Shown piece by piece: positions 24,937 to 32,552 of a stretch of 32,552 bases of DNA (its first letter is position 1; each line of letters begins with the position of its first letter). Made by a program: the position numbers and the translations under genes. Under the pieces are notes generated by a model. That model worked only from the letters and a program-made list of their open reading frames with translations, was not told where the DNA came from and ran no database searches. This DNA is from a bacterium UBP6_UBA1196 (GTDB lineage: Bacteria > UBP6 > UBA1177). The stretch lies in contig DBYC01000035.1 of assembly GCA_002310035.1 (NCBI GenBank), positions 1 to 32,552 of the forward strand, in the 5' to 3' direction.

Positions 24937-27414
24937 TTATTCCGGTTTTCTCAGGTACTCGGCAGCTTTTTCCGCAGCGCTTCGTCCGCTTAAATATGCA
25001 GGCGGCATGCCGTAGGGAAGTTTTAATTTGTTCCAATAAGTATAATCTCCGGCCAAAAATACTCCAGGAAGCGGATTCAAGGCGGTTTCGCTGAAATTTT
25101 TGTAGGCTTCTTCCGAAATTACGGTGCCTTCCTCCGGCCAGAAGCGGGAATCGATGTGCAATATTTGCGATTTTTCGTTCAGAATCCCCATATCGCTCAG
25201 TCTCTGTCTCGCGAAATCAACGCTTTCTCCCTCCGTTTTACCGTGGATATAGCAGTAAAGAGACGACACATTGCCGGAGTTGTTCGTGACATAGAGTATC
25301 AGATTTTCGCTGTATGCCGAGGCAAATTCGGGCTGTTTTTCAAGCTGTGCGATTATGTTTACAACGGCATAGCTGTGATAAGACATTGATTTTAAAAAGT
25401 TTTCCGATTCTTCATTCATGTTTTTCAAAATTTTTGCAGTGACAGTCGCAGTTGTCGCGATAATCACGGTTTTCGCTTTGACGACCGTGTTTTTGCCGTC
25501 TTTTTTGTAACTGACAACAATGTTTTTGCCTTCATTTTGAACAGAAACGACCTCGGCTTCAAGAAGAAATCTTCCGGCAAGTTCTTTTTCGTAGGCTTCG
25601 ATCATTGTTCCGTTGCCGCCTGCACGGTGTGACAAATATTCGTATTTTCCGTAATGTTTGCCATTACCAAGTTCGTTAGAACCTGAAAGGAGAAAACTTT
25701 GGTATGCATCAATTTTATTAGAAAATGTCAGCTTTCCGTTTCTGTACTCTCCGTAAGAATCAGGAGCTACGACCAATTCAGGCAACTCGAAGCCTTCGGG
25801 AACAAGCAATGGGCTGTATGCAAATGTCGCACCGAGTTCATAAAAATATTCGCCGAACTTTTTTGTCAGGATCCTGCCTCCGAGCCTGTTTTCCTTTTCC
25901 AAAAGGAGGATCTTTGCCTCTTCGCCGAGTTTATTTTTTAGATTATACGCCGCGCTAAGTCCTGCAAGACCGCCTCCGACAACGACAGCGTCGTAAACAT
26001 CGTCCGACGCGTTTCTGACGCAGATGACATAATTTTCAATAATCGTGTCATGTGTGTAAACCCCGCCGTTGTTTAAATCGACATACCATCTGTCATAAGG
26101 AAAATCCGAGAGAACTGACGATGACCAGAATTTTTCTTTTTTAGACAAATCGCTAAAATCACTGCCTTTTCTCCCGTTGCAGTCACGAAATGTCCTGTCG
26201 CGCGAAGAGAGTTTTCCCGCTTTTTCACTTATTCTGCATGTTCCACCGGACTGCGTTCCAGAATGGTTATGAACAAGCGTCCGCAACTCGTCAATATCCG
26301 GCAGACGCCAGTCGCTGAAGCCGTCTTCATCAAGATTTTCGCAGTATTCTTTCGCTTTTTCCCAAGGCCTTGTGTAAGAGATTTTTGACCAGATAATTTC
26401 AAATCCTTCTCCGGATTTTGAACCTGAGACCACATTGTCTTCGCCGGCAGTTTCACTTTTGCCGTCATCGTAATGGGTCAGCCCTTTCCATGCGAAAACA
26501 GAGAGAAAAACCAGAAAAACCAATGTGAAAAGAGCCGCTTTTTTGAAATTTACTTTCCATGATCCGAACGAATGGTTTCCATCAGCAAGTTTTTCATACA
26601 GGAAGAGATAATACAAAACAGCGAGAAGCGTCAGAATAACAGAAATCCACTGCGAAACTGTAAGACCGAGAAAATAGGATGCTCTGTCGAACCGGCAGAA
26701 ATCAATGAAAAGTCTGTATGGTCCGTACAACACAAAATACAAAGCGACATAGCTCAGCGGAACTTTCTTTTTGTCGGTAAAACATTTGATGAGAAGAACA
26801 AGCAGGATGACAACTTTAGCGATGACCATTATCGGCTGAGTCGGGAAAAGAGGCGGAGTCACCATTCCCTCTTCAAGCAGTCCGCGTGTGACAAAATCTC
26901 TTGCAGCTTTGCTTCCCGGCCCGTAAACCATACTGAAAGGCGAATCAAATATAAAACCGTACGATTCGCCTGTGTAAATATCTGCGATTCTTGCAAATAT
27001 CGAAGTGAACGCAAAGCAGATGATCGTCACGTCAAAGCAGCGCAGATATGCCTTTTTCTGTTTCCAAAACAGCGGATAGCACAGCGCCATTCCAAAAAGG
27101 CAGCCTATCAACGAGCCGTAAAACATCGTCGCAGTGCCGTAAAAATTAAAAAAAGCCTTGAAAAGACTGTAATCCGGCCTCGTCAAAAACTTTATATATG
27201 TCGGAGTCGCATCCAAAAAAATATGGAAAACATGCGAAAGGACATAAGAAAAATAAACAGAAGGCAGAGATGCGAAAAAGAACTTCAGCGGCGAAACAGA
27301 AAACCTTTTTGCAAGATAAAGTTCCATCGGAATCATAACAAAAAACGCAAAAATCATGAGTTCATTGGTTATTCCGATACTTATGAAATTTTCAAGGAAA
27401 CGGTTTACCCACAT
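24937..27414 (-). CDS. Three-part fusion: Lgt-like membrane domain, DUF1566 (Lcl) domain, FAD amine-oxidase-like domain
   Basis: 825 residues. Residues 1-275 are an Lgt-like seven-helix domain: FARIADIYTGESYG (~140-153), TPPLFPTQP (~186), YGPYRLFIDFCRFDR (~230-244) and LGLTVSQW. FYGS replaces the FHGG motif. An eighth helix at ~293-309 leads to a DUF1566/Lcl domain (~337-467: GFSDWRLPDIDELRTL, FWSSSV, WYVDLNNGGV, CVR). Residues ~473-825 are an FAD-dependent amine oxidase/desaturase-like domain with VVVGGGLAGLSAAYNL, a Glu and GGRI after the second strand, and a C-terminal FLAGDYTYW...AYLSGRSAAE. If the Lgt part keeps its normal topology, helix 8 puts the lectin-like and flavin parts outside the membrane (inference). 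It follows the Cys-rich gene by 27 nt and precedes the PKS by 151 nt, so an operon is likely. I know of no described protein with this domain set. Confidence 0.88.
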   Translation of the reverse strand: MWVNRFLENFISIGITNELMIFAFFVMIPMELYLAKRFSVSPLKFFFASLPSVYFSYVLSHVFHIFLDATPTYIKFLTRPDYSLFKAFFNFYGTATMFYGSLIGCLFGMALCYPLFWKQKKAYLRCFDVTIICFAFTSIFARIADIYTGESYGFIFDSPFSMVYGPGSKAARDFVTRGLLEEGMVTPPLFPTQPIMVIAKVVILLVLLIKCFTDKKKVPLSYVALYFVLYGPYRLFIDFCRFDRASYFLGLTVSQWISVILTLLAVLYYLFLYEKLADGNHSFGSWKVNFKKAALFTLVFLVFLSVFAWKGLTHYDDGKSETAGEDNVVSGSKSGEGFEIIWSKISYTRPWEKAKEYCENLDEDGFSDWRLPDIDELRTLVHNHSGTQSGGTCRISEKAGKLSSRDRTFRDCNGRKGSDFSDLSKKEKFWSSSVLSDFPYDRWYVDLNNGGVYTHDTIIENYVICVRNASDDVYDAVVVGGGLAGLSAAYNLKNKLGEEAKILLLEKENRLGGRILTKKFGEYFYELGATFAYSPLLVPEGFELPELVVAPDSYGEYRNGKLTFSNKIDAYQSFLLSGSNELGNGKHYGKYEYLSHRAGGNGTMIEAYEKELAGRFLLEAEVVSVQNEGKNIVVSYKKDGKNTVVKAKTVIIATTATVTAKILKNMNEESENFLKSMSYHSYAVVNIIAQLEKQPEFASAYSENLILYVTNNSGNVSSLYCYIHGKTEGESVDFARQRLSDMGILNEKSQILHIDSRFWPEEGTVISEEAYKNFSETALNPLPGVFLAGDYTYWNKLKLPYGMPPAYLSGRSAAEKAAEYLRKPE

Positions 27415-27441
27415 TTCATTTCTGAAGGAACTTTTGATTGT

Positions 27442-30400
27442 TTAGTAAGACGAACAAGGAGAACCTGATGTGCTTGTATTGTTGCCTGATGTATAAGATT
27501 TCTGATAACCGCAGGAAGAATTGCACGATACAGCGTAATAATCATAATACGGACACGAGCTACAACCGTTACCGTGATCGCAGTTGCACTCGTAAGAGCC
27601 GTTCTGGACATAACAGGTAGCTGAAAATCCCTTCGTTTTATCGCATTTTTCAGAACCATTAACCGCTCCGTCACCGCAGTAGGGTGCCCAGCCGCTGCAG
27701 TCTGCTTTGCAGTGCTGAGCCAGAGTCCAGTTGTTATTGTTTGACGTGCCGCTGTCACAAGCTTCACCGCTCTGCGTGCTTCCGTCACCGCAGTAAGGTG
27801 CCCAGCCGCTGCAGTCAGTTTTACACTTCTTTGTTGTGCCCGTGCTGCTTGTGGAATCAGACCATTTGTCATCGCCGTATCCGCCTGAAGAGTTCAAACC
27901 GGGGTCACATCCTTCTGGTACAGAAGTCGATTTGTAGTTTATCTTGCCGTCACCGCAGAAACCGCACGGATAGGTCGTAGATGTGCTTGTCGTGCTGCTT
28001 GCCACCTCGGATGTACTGATGTTAGTCATACCGTTGCAAGTGTCTTTGCATGCGATGCTGGAAACTTCGTAATAGGTCTTTCCTGACGGAGGACGCAGAG
28101 TTATACTGTTGTACTGCAGGAATCTGTTGCAGAGTTTTTTACGAGTGTCGCTTGTCGGAGTTCCGTCACAGACTTCATCAACCACGCCGTTGGTGCCGAC
28201 CTGAGCCGAATCTGCACCCGGGTAATTCGTTGTATTTGCAAGAACGCAGTCAATACCCTCGCATGCAGCCTTGGTCTGGGTCACACCGTCACCGCAGTGG
28301 AACTTTCTGTCGCTTGTGTCTTTCTTGACGATTCGGCCGAGAGCGTCAGACGAACCTTCGCCGCAATTTGCGTCGCAGTGGGAATATGTCTGACTGCCGA
28401 TAGTCCACGAACCGTATTTGCCGTTGTATGATGCGCCGCCTATGGTGTCGTTGCACTTCTGGTGGTAACCTTCCTTGACTTCGCAACGGTCAACTTCCGT
28501 AACCAGCGAACAGTCTTCGTTGTATATACGGTCAACTTTTCCTTTAGTAGGACAACGGGTTTCAGGATCAAGTTCGTTGTCAGGTGTGCAGGAATAGTTT
28601 CCGAGGCTGTTTTTGGTTGCATGGAAGGTATCACGACATACCCAGAAGCAGCGCGGGTTGGAAGTGTATTTCTTGAGCTGCGACCTCTGGGCATATGCGC
28701 TGAGACCGCTGTCGGCATTGACATACATCGCTTGAAGAACACCTATACCGGTGAGTCCTGCACCTGTATATTTTTCAGTTTCATCAGGATCATATATCGC
28801 AACGCCTGTCGTTGTGTCGATATGGTCATATGTCTGAGAAACAGAAAGCTTTGCCGTCGAACCGAGGACCTCTGTCACAACGCTTGTGTCGGTAGCGCTT
28901 TTTACTTTGACCCATACTGAATTATCGGGTTTGCCTTTGCACTCGTATGTCTTGTCGCTCGGGTAGCATTTGTTCATCTTTTCACTGTAGTACGAATTTG
29001 ATCCGCATTTCCAGCTGCACTGATAAGTTGGTATCGTTGCGCTAGCATTGTAGCTGGCAGGAAGCGTTGGTACAAGACCGCCGACTTCCTCTTTTTTATT
29101 CGTTCCGTCAGGCTGAGGTACGACATAGTAAACTTTACCGCCTTCAACAGCCGTTCCAATGTATGCTGTCTTGGTGTTCTTGCACTCGTTTTCGACTCCG
29201 TCATTCCAGATACCGTTGGCAAGAGTGTTGTCGGTGCCCGTACATTTAGCGCAGTTGGTCTTGATGCGGTTCGTTTCATCGGCTGCTGATATCGGAGCGC
29301 AGATGTGTCCGTTCCATACAAGACCTGTATTGCAGTAGAATTCACATGCATGGTCGTCCGCAGTCTCATTTTCATCTTTGTATACAGCGCTCTTTGTTCC
29401 GCTCCAGTTGCATGAGCTGCCGCTGCATTCCCAGTCTCTGAAGTAAGTTGAACTGTGGTATGTGACATAATTTGCATAGTCGGCAGCAACATAGCCTGCT
29501 GTTTCCGAAGCATAATCCGTTATCCAGCCGGATACGACATCCTTGAGTGACGGACACGTGCTCTGGAGCTTGCAGCCCGCCGTTCTGTCAAATCTGCATG
29601 TCTTGTCGCATGTTTTTGTCGTGCCGACAATGACATCGTCAGTTGCCGGTTTCGTAAGTCCGAGAGTCGAGCATGCTTTTGCTTCGCTGTCGGAAAGTTC
29701 CGTCGGGAGAGCTTTACCTGGATCACACTCCTCTTCAGGATTGCCGAAAATTCCTGTGTGCTTTCTTTCTGTCGTAGCTTCGTTCTGGATTATGCCGTCA
29801 CCGCACCATGTCCACTGGCATCCTCTGCCTTTGAGAGGCATGTCGTCATTAAAGTCATTCGGATAGTCTTTGTCGTAGCAGTCTCCATCTCTGCCGAACG
29901 CGATACCTGTAATATCGTCGCATACTTCGTCTCTGCAGACCTGACCGTCTTCAAAGCCGTAAGCTGAGCAACCGCCGACGACATTGGCATCGTGGCATTC
30001 CCAGCCGTCAGAAAGAACCTTAGTGCTTGTCGTAGAGCCGTCCTCATTCTGGATGGGTGTATTGAGTTCAACAGAAAGCTGGCTGCATTTAGTGACGACT
30101 TTGTCACCGCACTGCATTGCCGTGACGAAATTCGTCTTTGTGCCGATGAGGACTTCATTCTCGTTTCCGTCCACCGGATTCGGATCCGTACCTTTCTTTA
30201 ACGGAAGAGCATAGACTTTTATCGTGTAAGGTCCCTGTGCAGGATCGATGTGAGCACTTGAAGGATCGGCTTCCCAGCCCTGAAGCTGACCGCCGCCGCA
30301 TATAGTGACAACATCGTTCCTGATTTCTTCCGGAACCTGCAGACCGGTCTTTGCATACAGCGGCGGAACGACATTGTGCGCTGCCGATGCATCCGTTGCC

Positions 30401-32552
30401 GGCTGGTTGTTTTTGTTGAAGAAGACTATTTTTACCATGTCATACTTTGATCCGTCGATCATCGGATGGTCGGGATCGCATGCCCAGCCGTGGATCCTCT
30501 TCGGCGAAATGTCGCTGTAAACCTGACCTATCGGGTCGGAATGACAGTTTGCATGGCAGTGATAGCCCTCAAGACCGCTGAGTGTCAGATTTCCGCTTTT
30601 CGATTCAGGAGCGCATGTTCCGCTTCCGTTGCCGTTTCCGCAGTCGCAGCCTTCGAACCTGTAGTTACGCGTTCCGTCACCGCAACTACTCGGCTTTTTG
30701 CATGTGCCGTCGCAGAGCTCGTTAAGGAATGCCTCTCTCGCAGCTGTCGCCGTTTCCAGAATCGTATTGACAAGAGAGACGGTCCTTGCGTCGCTTCTGT
30801 CGCAGTCTTCAGGACCGGTAACCTGGTTCGGAGCATCCAGAGTAACCAACGAGTCTGCCGCAGTGTAGCCGTCATAGAAATCGTAACCCGGACCTTTGAT
30901 CTTGCCGTCACCGCATGAACCGTAGTCTTCCTGGCAGTTGGTGCTGCAGTATTCGCCTTTTACTTTCGTGCAGTCATTGAGATGACAGCCGGCATTGTCG
31001 CAGATTTGTACAGTTGCGTCACACGATTCACCGTCTTCAAAAACCTTGTTGTCGCATTTCTCGGCGGAATCGTTCTGCTTTATACCGTCGCCGCAGCTTC
31101 CTGTCGGCCTTTTGCAGTCGGCTGAGCAGTAGTCACCGGGCTGAGTGTTTCCGTCATCGCATTTCTCGCCTGCGAATGTATCGATGGTACCGTCGCCGCA
31201 TTTGGAACCCGCCGTGCCGTTGTGCTGATAGTCGGTACAACCGCGCGAGCCCAGCCAGTATGCTTCGACGGAAGCGTTACCGTTGGTTTCCCAGCAGTTG
31301 TTGGTGATCTCGTCGCTGCACATAGGTTTCTGCTGGCCTGATTCAGGATAGCAGTCGCCGCGGCACTTGCCTGTGCAGTAATCGCCTTCGCCGCCGTTTG
31401 CCTTATAGATTTTCGTTCCGTCCATATTGTAGTAGAAACCAGGATCAGCATCGTCGCCGGAGAAATTGCGGTCGCATGCTTCAAGATATACTTTCTGTCC
31501 GTCAGTACCGTAGACATAGTTTCTTTCGCCGTCGCCGCAGCCGCCGGTTACATTGTAGCATGTTTCGCGATTGCAGTAAGTATGGTAGTTGGTGACCTGC
31601 GCGATGCAGAGTTCCCTTCTTTCCTTGTTCTTGTCGCCTTTATATTTGGTCTCACACTCTTCGGCAGATACTTCGGAGTTGAAGTCGCATCTCTCGAGCT
31701 GATCGTCCAGTTTGTCTGTCTCGCACAGCGCCTCAGTACGGAACGGTGCATCGTCGCCATCCTGGAATGAGTTTAGACGTTTCGTCGTCATGCAGCGTTT
31801 CAATGCCCTTTCTCTCGGCTTGTCCCATCCTCCGGTCGGAAGTTCGATCTCGCAGTTGCGGTTATCGGCTTCACCTATGAGTTTCGGGTTGAAGCAGCAG
31901 TGGATGACACCTGCAATAAGATTGTCGTAGATGTCCTGACCGCTCTTGAGTTCGCCGGCAAGCGCCTCGCATGTTTTCTTTTTGCCGGGACCGCACTCGA
32001 CTACACCGCGCTGGCTCCATATGTTCTGAAGATCATATGTCGAGGTGATACCTGTGCCTGTCCATACCGTTCCGATCTCGCTGTTCGTGATCGTTCCGAG
32101 AAGCTCTTCGCAGAGATACGAACGCTTCGACGAGAAATATCCGTCGCCGCATTCGTCAAGCTGCTGGCAGCCGTTCAGACACGAGTCGTCGTTGCTCAGG
32201 TTGCCGTCGTCGCATTTCTCGCCGGGGCCAAGGATACCGTCGCCGCATGTCGAAAGTTTGCAGTCAGGACGGCATGAACCCGATCTCGTAGCCGAATATG
32301 TGTTGTAGTCACGGACATCGTCACCTGCCGCATTCTTGTATACGCAAGGATAGATCCACTTGTCCTGTTTGTCCTTTATCGGGATCCTGTTGCCGCTTGC
32401 GTCAGTCTCGAACTGCTCGACAGCGAACTGGTGGATCGTGTCGGGCCATTCGTCCTCGGCGTAAAGTCCTGCTACACCGCAGTCGCACTCCTCGCCGAAG
32501 TCGAGAATACCGTCGCCGCATTTCGAATACTTGCAGTTTTCACGGCAGACAG
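27442..32552 (-). CDS. Giant cysteine-rich DUF4215-repeat surface protein, paralogue (5' end outside window)
   Basis: The frame is open from the right edge (first full codon at 32550) to the TAA at 27442, giving 1702 visible residues; a TTG at 31803 is an internal codon, not the start. It has 13 CGDG modules plus one CGDK, with full DUF4215 examples such as GEKCDDGNLSNDDSC, and the same embedded GWACDPDHP domain (about 30100-30560). It matches the left-edge protein module by module; the last 122 bp before the left edge of the window match 32330-32451 exactly. Only the C-terminal ~70 residues differ (Tyr/Ser/Asn-rich, CNCDHGNGCSSC). It is probably exported and disulfide-rich; the partner or ligand is unknown. 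Downstream on the same strand is the Lgt-DUF1566-FAD fusion. Confidence 0.9.
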   Translation of the reverse strand, partial: VCRENCKYSKCGDGILDFGEECDCGVAGLYAEDEWPDTIHQFAVEQFETDASGNRIPIKDKQDKWIYPCVYKNAAGDDVRDYNTYSATRSGSCRPDCKLSTCGDGILGPGEKCDDGNLSNDDSCLNGCQQLDECGDGYFSSKRSYLCEELLGTITNSEIGTVWTGTGITSTYDLQNIWSQRGVVECGPGKKKTCEALAGELKSGQDIYDNLIAGVIHCCFNPKLIGEADNRNCEIELPTGGWDKPRERALKRCMTTKRLNSFQDGDDAPFRTEALCETDKLDDQLERCDFNSEVSAEECETKYKGDKNKERRELCIAQVTNYHTYCNRETCYNVTGGCGDGERNYVYGTDGQKVYLEACDRNFSGDDADPGFYYNMDGTKIYKANGGEGDYCTGKCRGDCYPESGQQKPMCSDEITNNCWETNGNASVEAYWLGSRGCTDYQHNGTAGSKCGDGTIDTFAGEKCDDGNTQPGDYCSADCKRPTGSCGDGIKQNDSAEKCDNKVFEDGESCDATVQICDNAGCHLNDCTKVKGEYCSTNCQEDYGSCGDGKIKGPGYDFYDGYTAADSLVTLDAPNQVTGPEDCDRSDARTVSLVNTILETATAAREAFLNELCDGTCKKPSSCGDGTRNYRFEGCDCGNGNGSGTCAPESKSGNLTLSGLEGYHCHANCHSDPIGQVYSDISPKRIHGWACDPDHPMIDGSKYDMVKIVFFNKNNQPATDASAAHNVVPPLYAKTGLQVPEEIRNDVVTICGGGQLQGWEADPSSAHIDPAQGPYTIKVYALPLKKGTDPNPVDGNENEVLIGTKTNFVTAMQCGDKVVTKCSQLSVELNTPIQNEDGSTTSTKVLSDGWECHDANVVGGCSAYGFEDGQVCRDEVCDDITGIAFGRDGDCYDKDYPNDFNDDMPLKGRGCQWTWCGDGIIQNEATTERKHTGIFGNPEEECDPGKALPTELSDSEAKACSTLGLTKPATDDVIVGTTKTCDKTCRFDRTAGCKLQSTCPSLKDVVSGWITDYASETAGYVAADYANYVTYHSSTYFRDWECSGSSCNWSGTKSAVYKDENETADDHACEFYCNTGLVWNGHICAPISAADETNRIKTNCAKCTGTDNTLANGIWNDGVENECKNTKTAYIGTAVEGGKVYYVVPQPDGTNKKEEVGGLVPTLPASYNASATIPTYQCSWKCGSNSYYSEKMNKCYPSDKTYECKGKPDNSVWVKVKSATDTSVVTEVLGSTAKLSVSQTYDHIDTTTGVAIYDPDETEKYTGAGLTGIGVLQAMYVNADSGLSAYAQRSQLKKYTSNPRCFWVCRDTFHATKNSLGNYSCTPDNELDPETRCPTKGKVDRIYNEDCSLVTEVDRCEVKEGYHQKCNDTIGGASYNGKYGSWTIGSQTYSHCDANCGEGSSDALGRIVKKDTSDRKFHCGDGVTQTKAACEGIDCVLANTTNYPGADSAQVGTNGVVDEVCDGTPTSDTRKKLCNRFLQYNSITLRPPSGKTYYEVSSIACKDTCNGMTNISTSEVASSTTSTSTTYPCGFCGDGKINYKSTSVPEGCDPGLNSSGGYGDDKWSDSTSSTGTTKKCKTDCSGWAPYCGDGSTQSGEACDSGTSNNNNWTLAQHCKADCSGWAPYCGDGAVNGSEKCDKTKGFSATCYVQNGSYECNCDHGNGCSSCPYYDYYAVSCNSSCGYQKSYTSGNNTSTSGSPCSSY
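27600..32451 (-). repeat. Right arm of the long imperfect inverted repeat
   Basis: Partner of the left arm in opposite orientation. The arms enclose about 22 kb with the NRPS and PKS genes. Homology continues off the left edge of the window, so the real arm is longer. Confidence 0.85.

Noticed and set aside
26572..27468. 298-residue + strand open frame antisense to the Lgt fusion
   Set aside because: No recognisable motif, highly basic composition, fully inside a well-supported gene on the other strand.
30466..30918. Several 100-150-residue frames antisense to the Cys-rich genes on both arms
   Set aside because: They recur in the same places on both arms because the Cys-rich genes are paralogous and rich in codons that lack antisense stops; no independent evidence.

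Overview
The window is about 32.5 kb of bacterial DNA with two kinds of sequence. Both edges are occupied by very large, cysteine-rich surface-protein genes of higher G+C. The interior is A+T-rich and carries a nonribosomal peptide synthetase (NRPS) pair, an iterative polyketide synthase (PKS), membrane proteins and a few ordinary genes. Cys-rich CGDG...E.CD.GN repeats (DUF4215 / Myxococcus cysteine-rich repeat) together with a DUF1566 (Lcl) domain, and remnants of DUF4143 and DUF1016 genes, would fit a host- or gut-associated relative of the Myxococcota/'deltaproteobacteria'. This assignment is inference only; no rRNA or tRNA gene is present to test it.

Left locus (+ strand, 1-12777): the 3' part of a giant Cys-rich protein gene, then an Lgt-like membrane protein, then a two-protein NRPS. 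NRPS-1 is C-A-PCP-E; its adenylation pocket reads DVWHFSLVDK, the EntF serine code, and its E domain predicts D-Ser. NRPS-2 is C-PCP-TE, has no A domain, and its thioesterase has cysteine in place of the nucleophilic serine.

Right locus (- strand, 32552-19593, read right to left): the 3' part of a paralogous giant Cys-rich protein gene, then a second Lgt-like membrane protein fused to a DUF1566 domain and an FAD amine-oxidase-like domain, then a type I PKS ordered KS-AT-ACP-KR-DH, the core order of enediyne-type iterative PKSs.

The two loci therefore share one plan: Cys-rich protein, then Lgt-like protein, then an assembly-line enzyme. They face each other as a very long inverted repeat (left nt n corresponds to right nt 32452-n near the edges) around a central segment of about 22 kb. 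This twin arrangement is the most interesting thing in the window. It suggests a lipid or lipopeptide pathway tied to a Cys-rich surface protein, with possible inversion between the arms. That is a hypothesis, not a demonstrated function.

Centre (12778-19592): a 1.1-kb mosaic of two broken accessory genes (DUF4143 ATPase and YhcG/DUF1016) between 23-bp direct repeats; a 33-bp tandem repeat; a GT-C/YfhO-like membrane protein (+); a small membrane protein translationally coupled to an RlmD-type rRNA methyltransferase (-); and an LtaS/sulfatase-fold membrane phosphotransferase (+). Except for the interval 13901-14140 (repeats and a promoter), noncoding gaps are 160 bp or less. No rRNA, tRNA, CRISPR array, transposase or convincing rho-independent terminator was seen.
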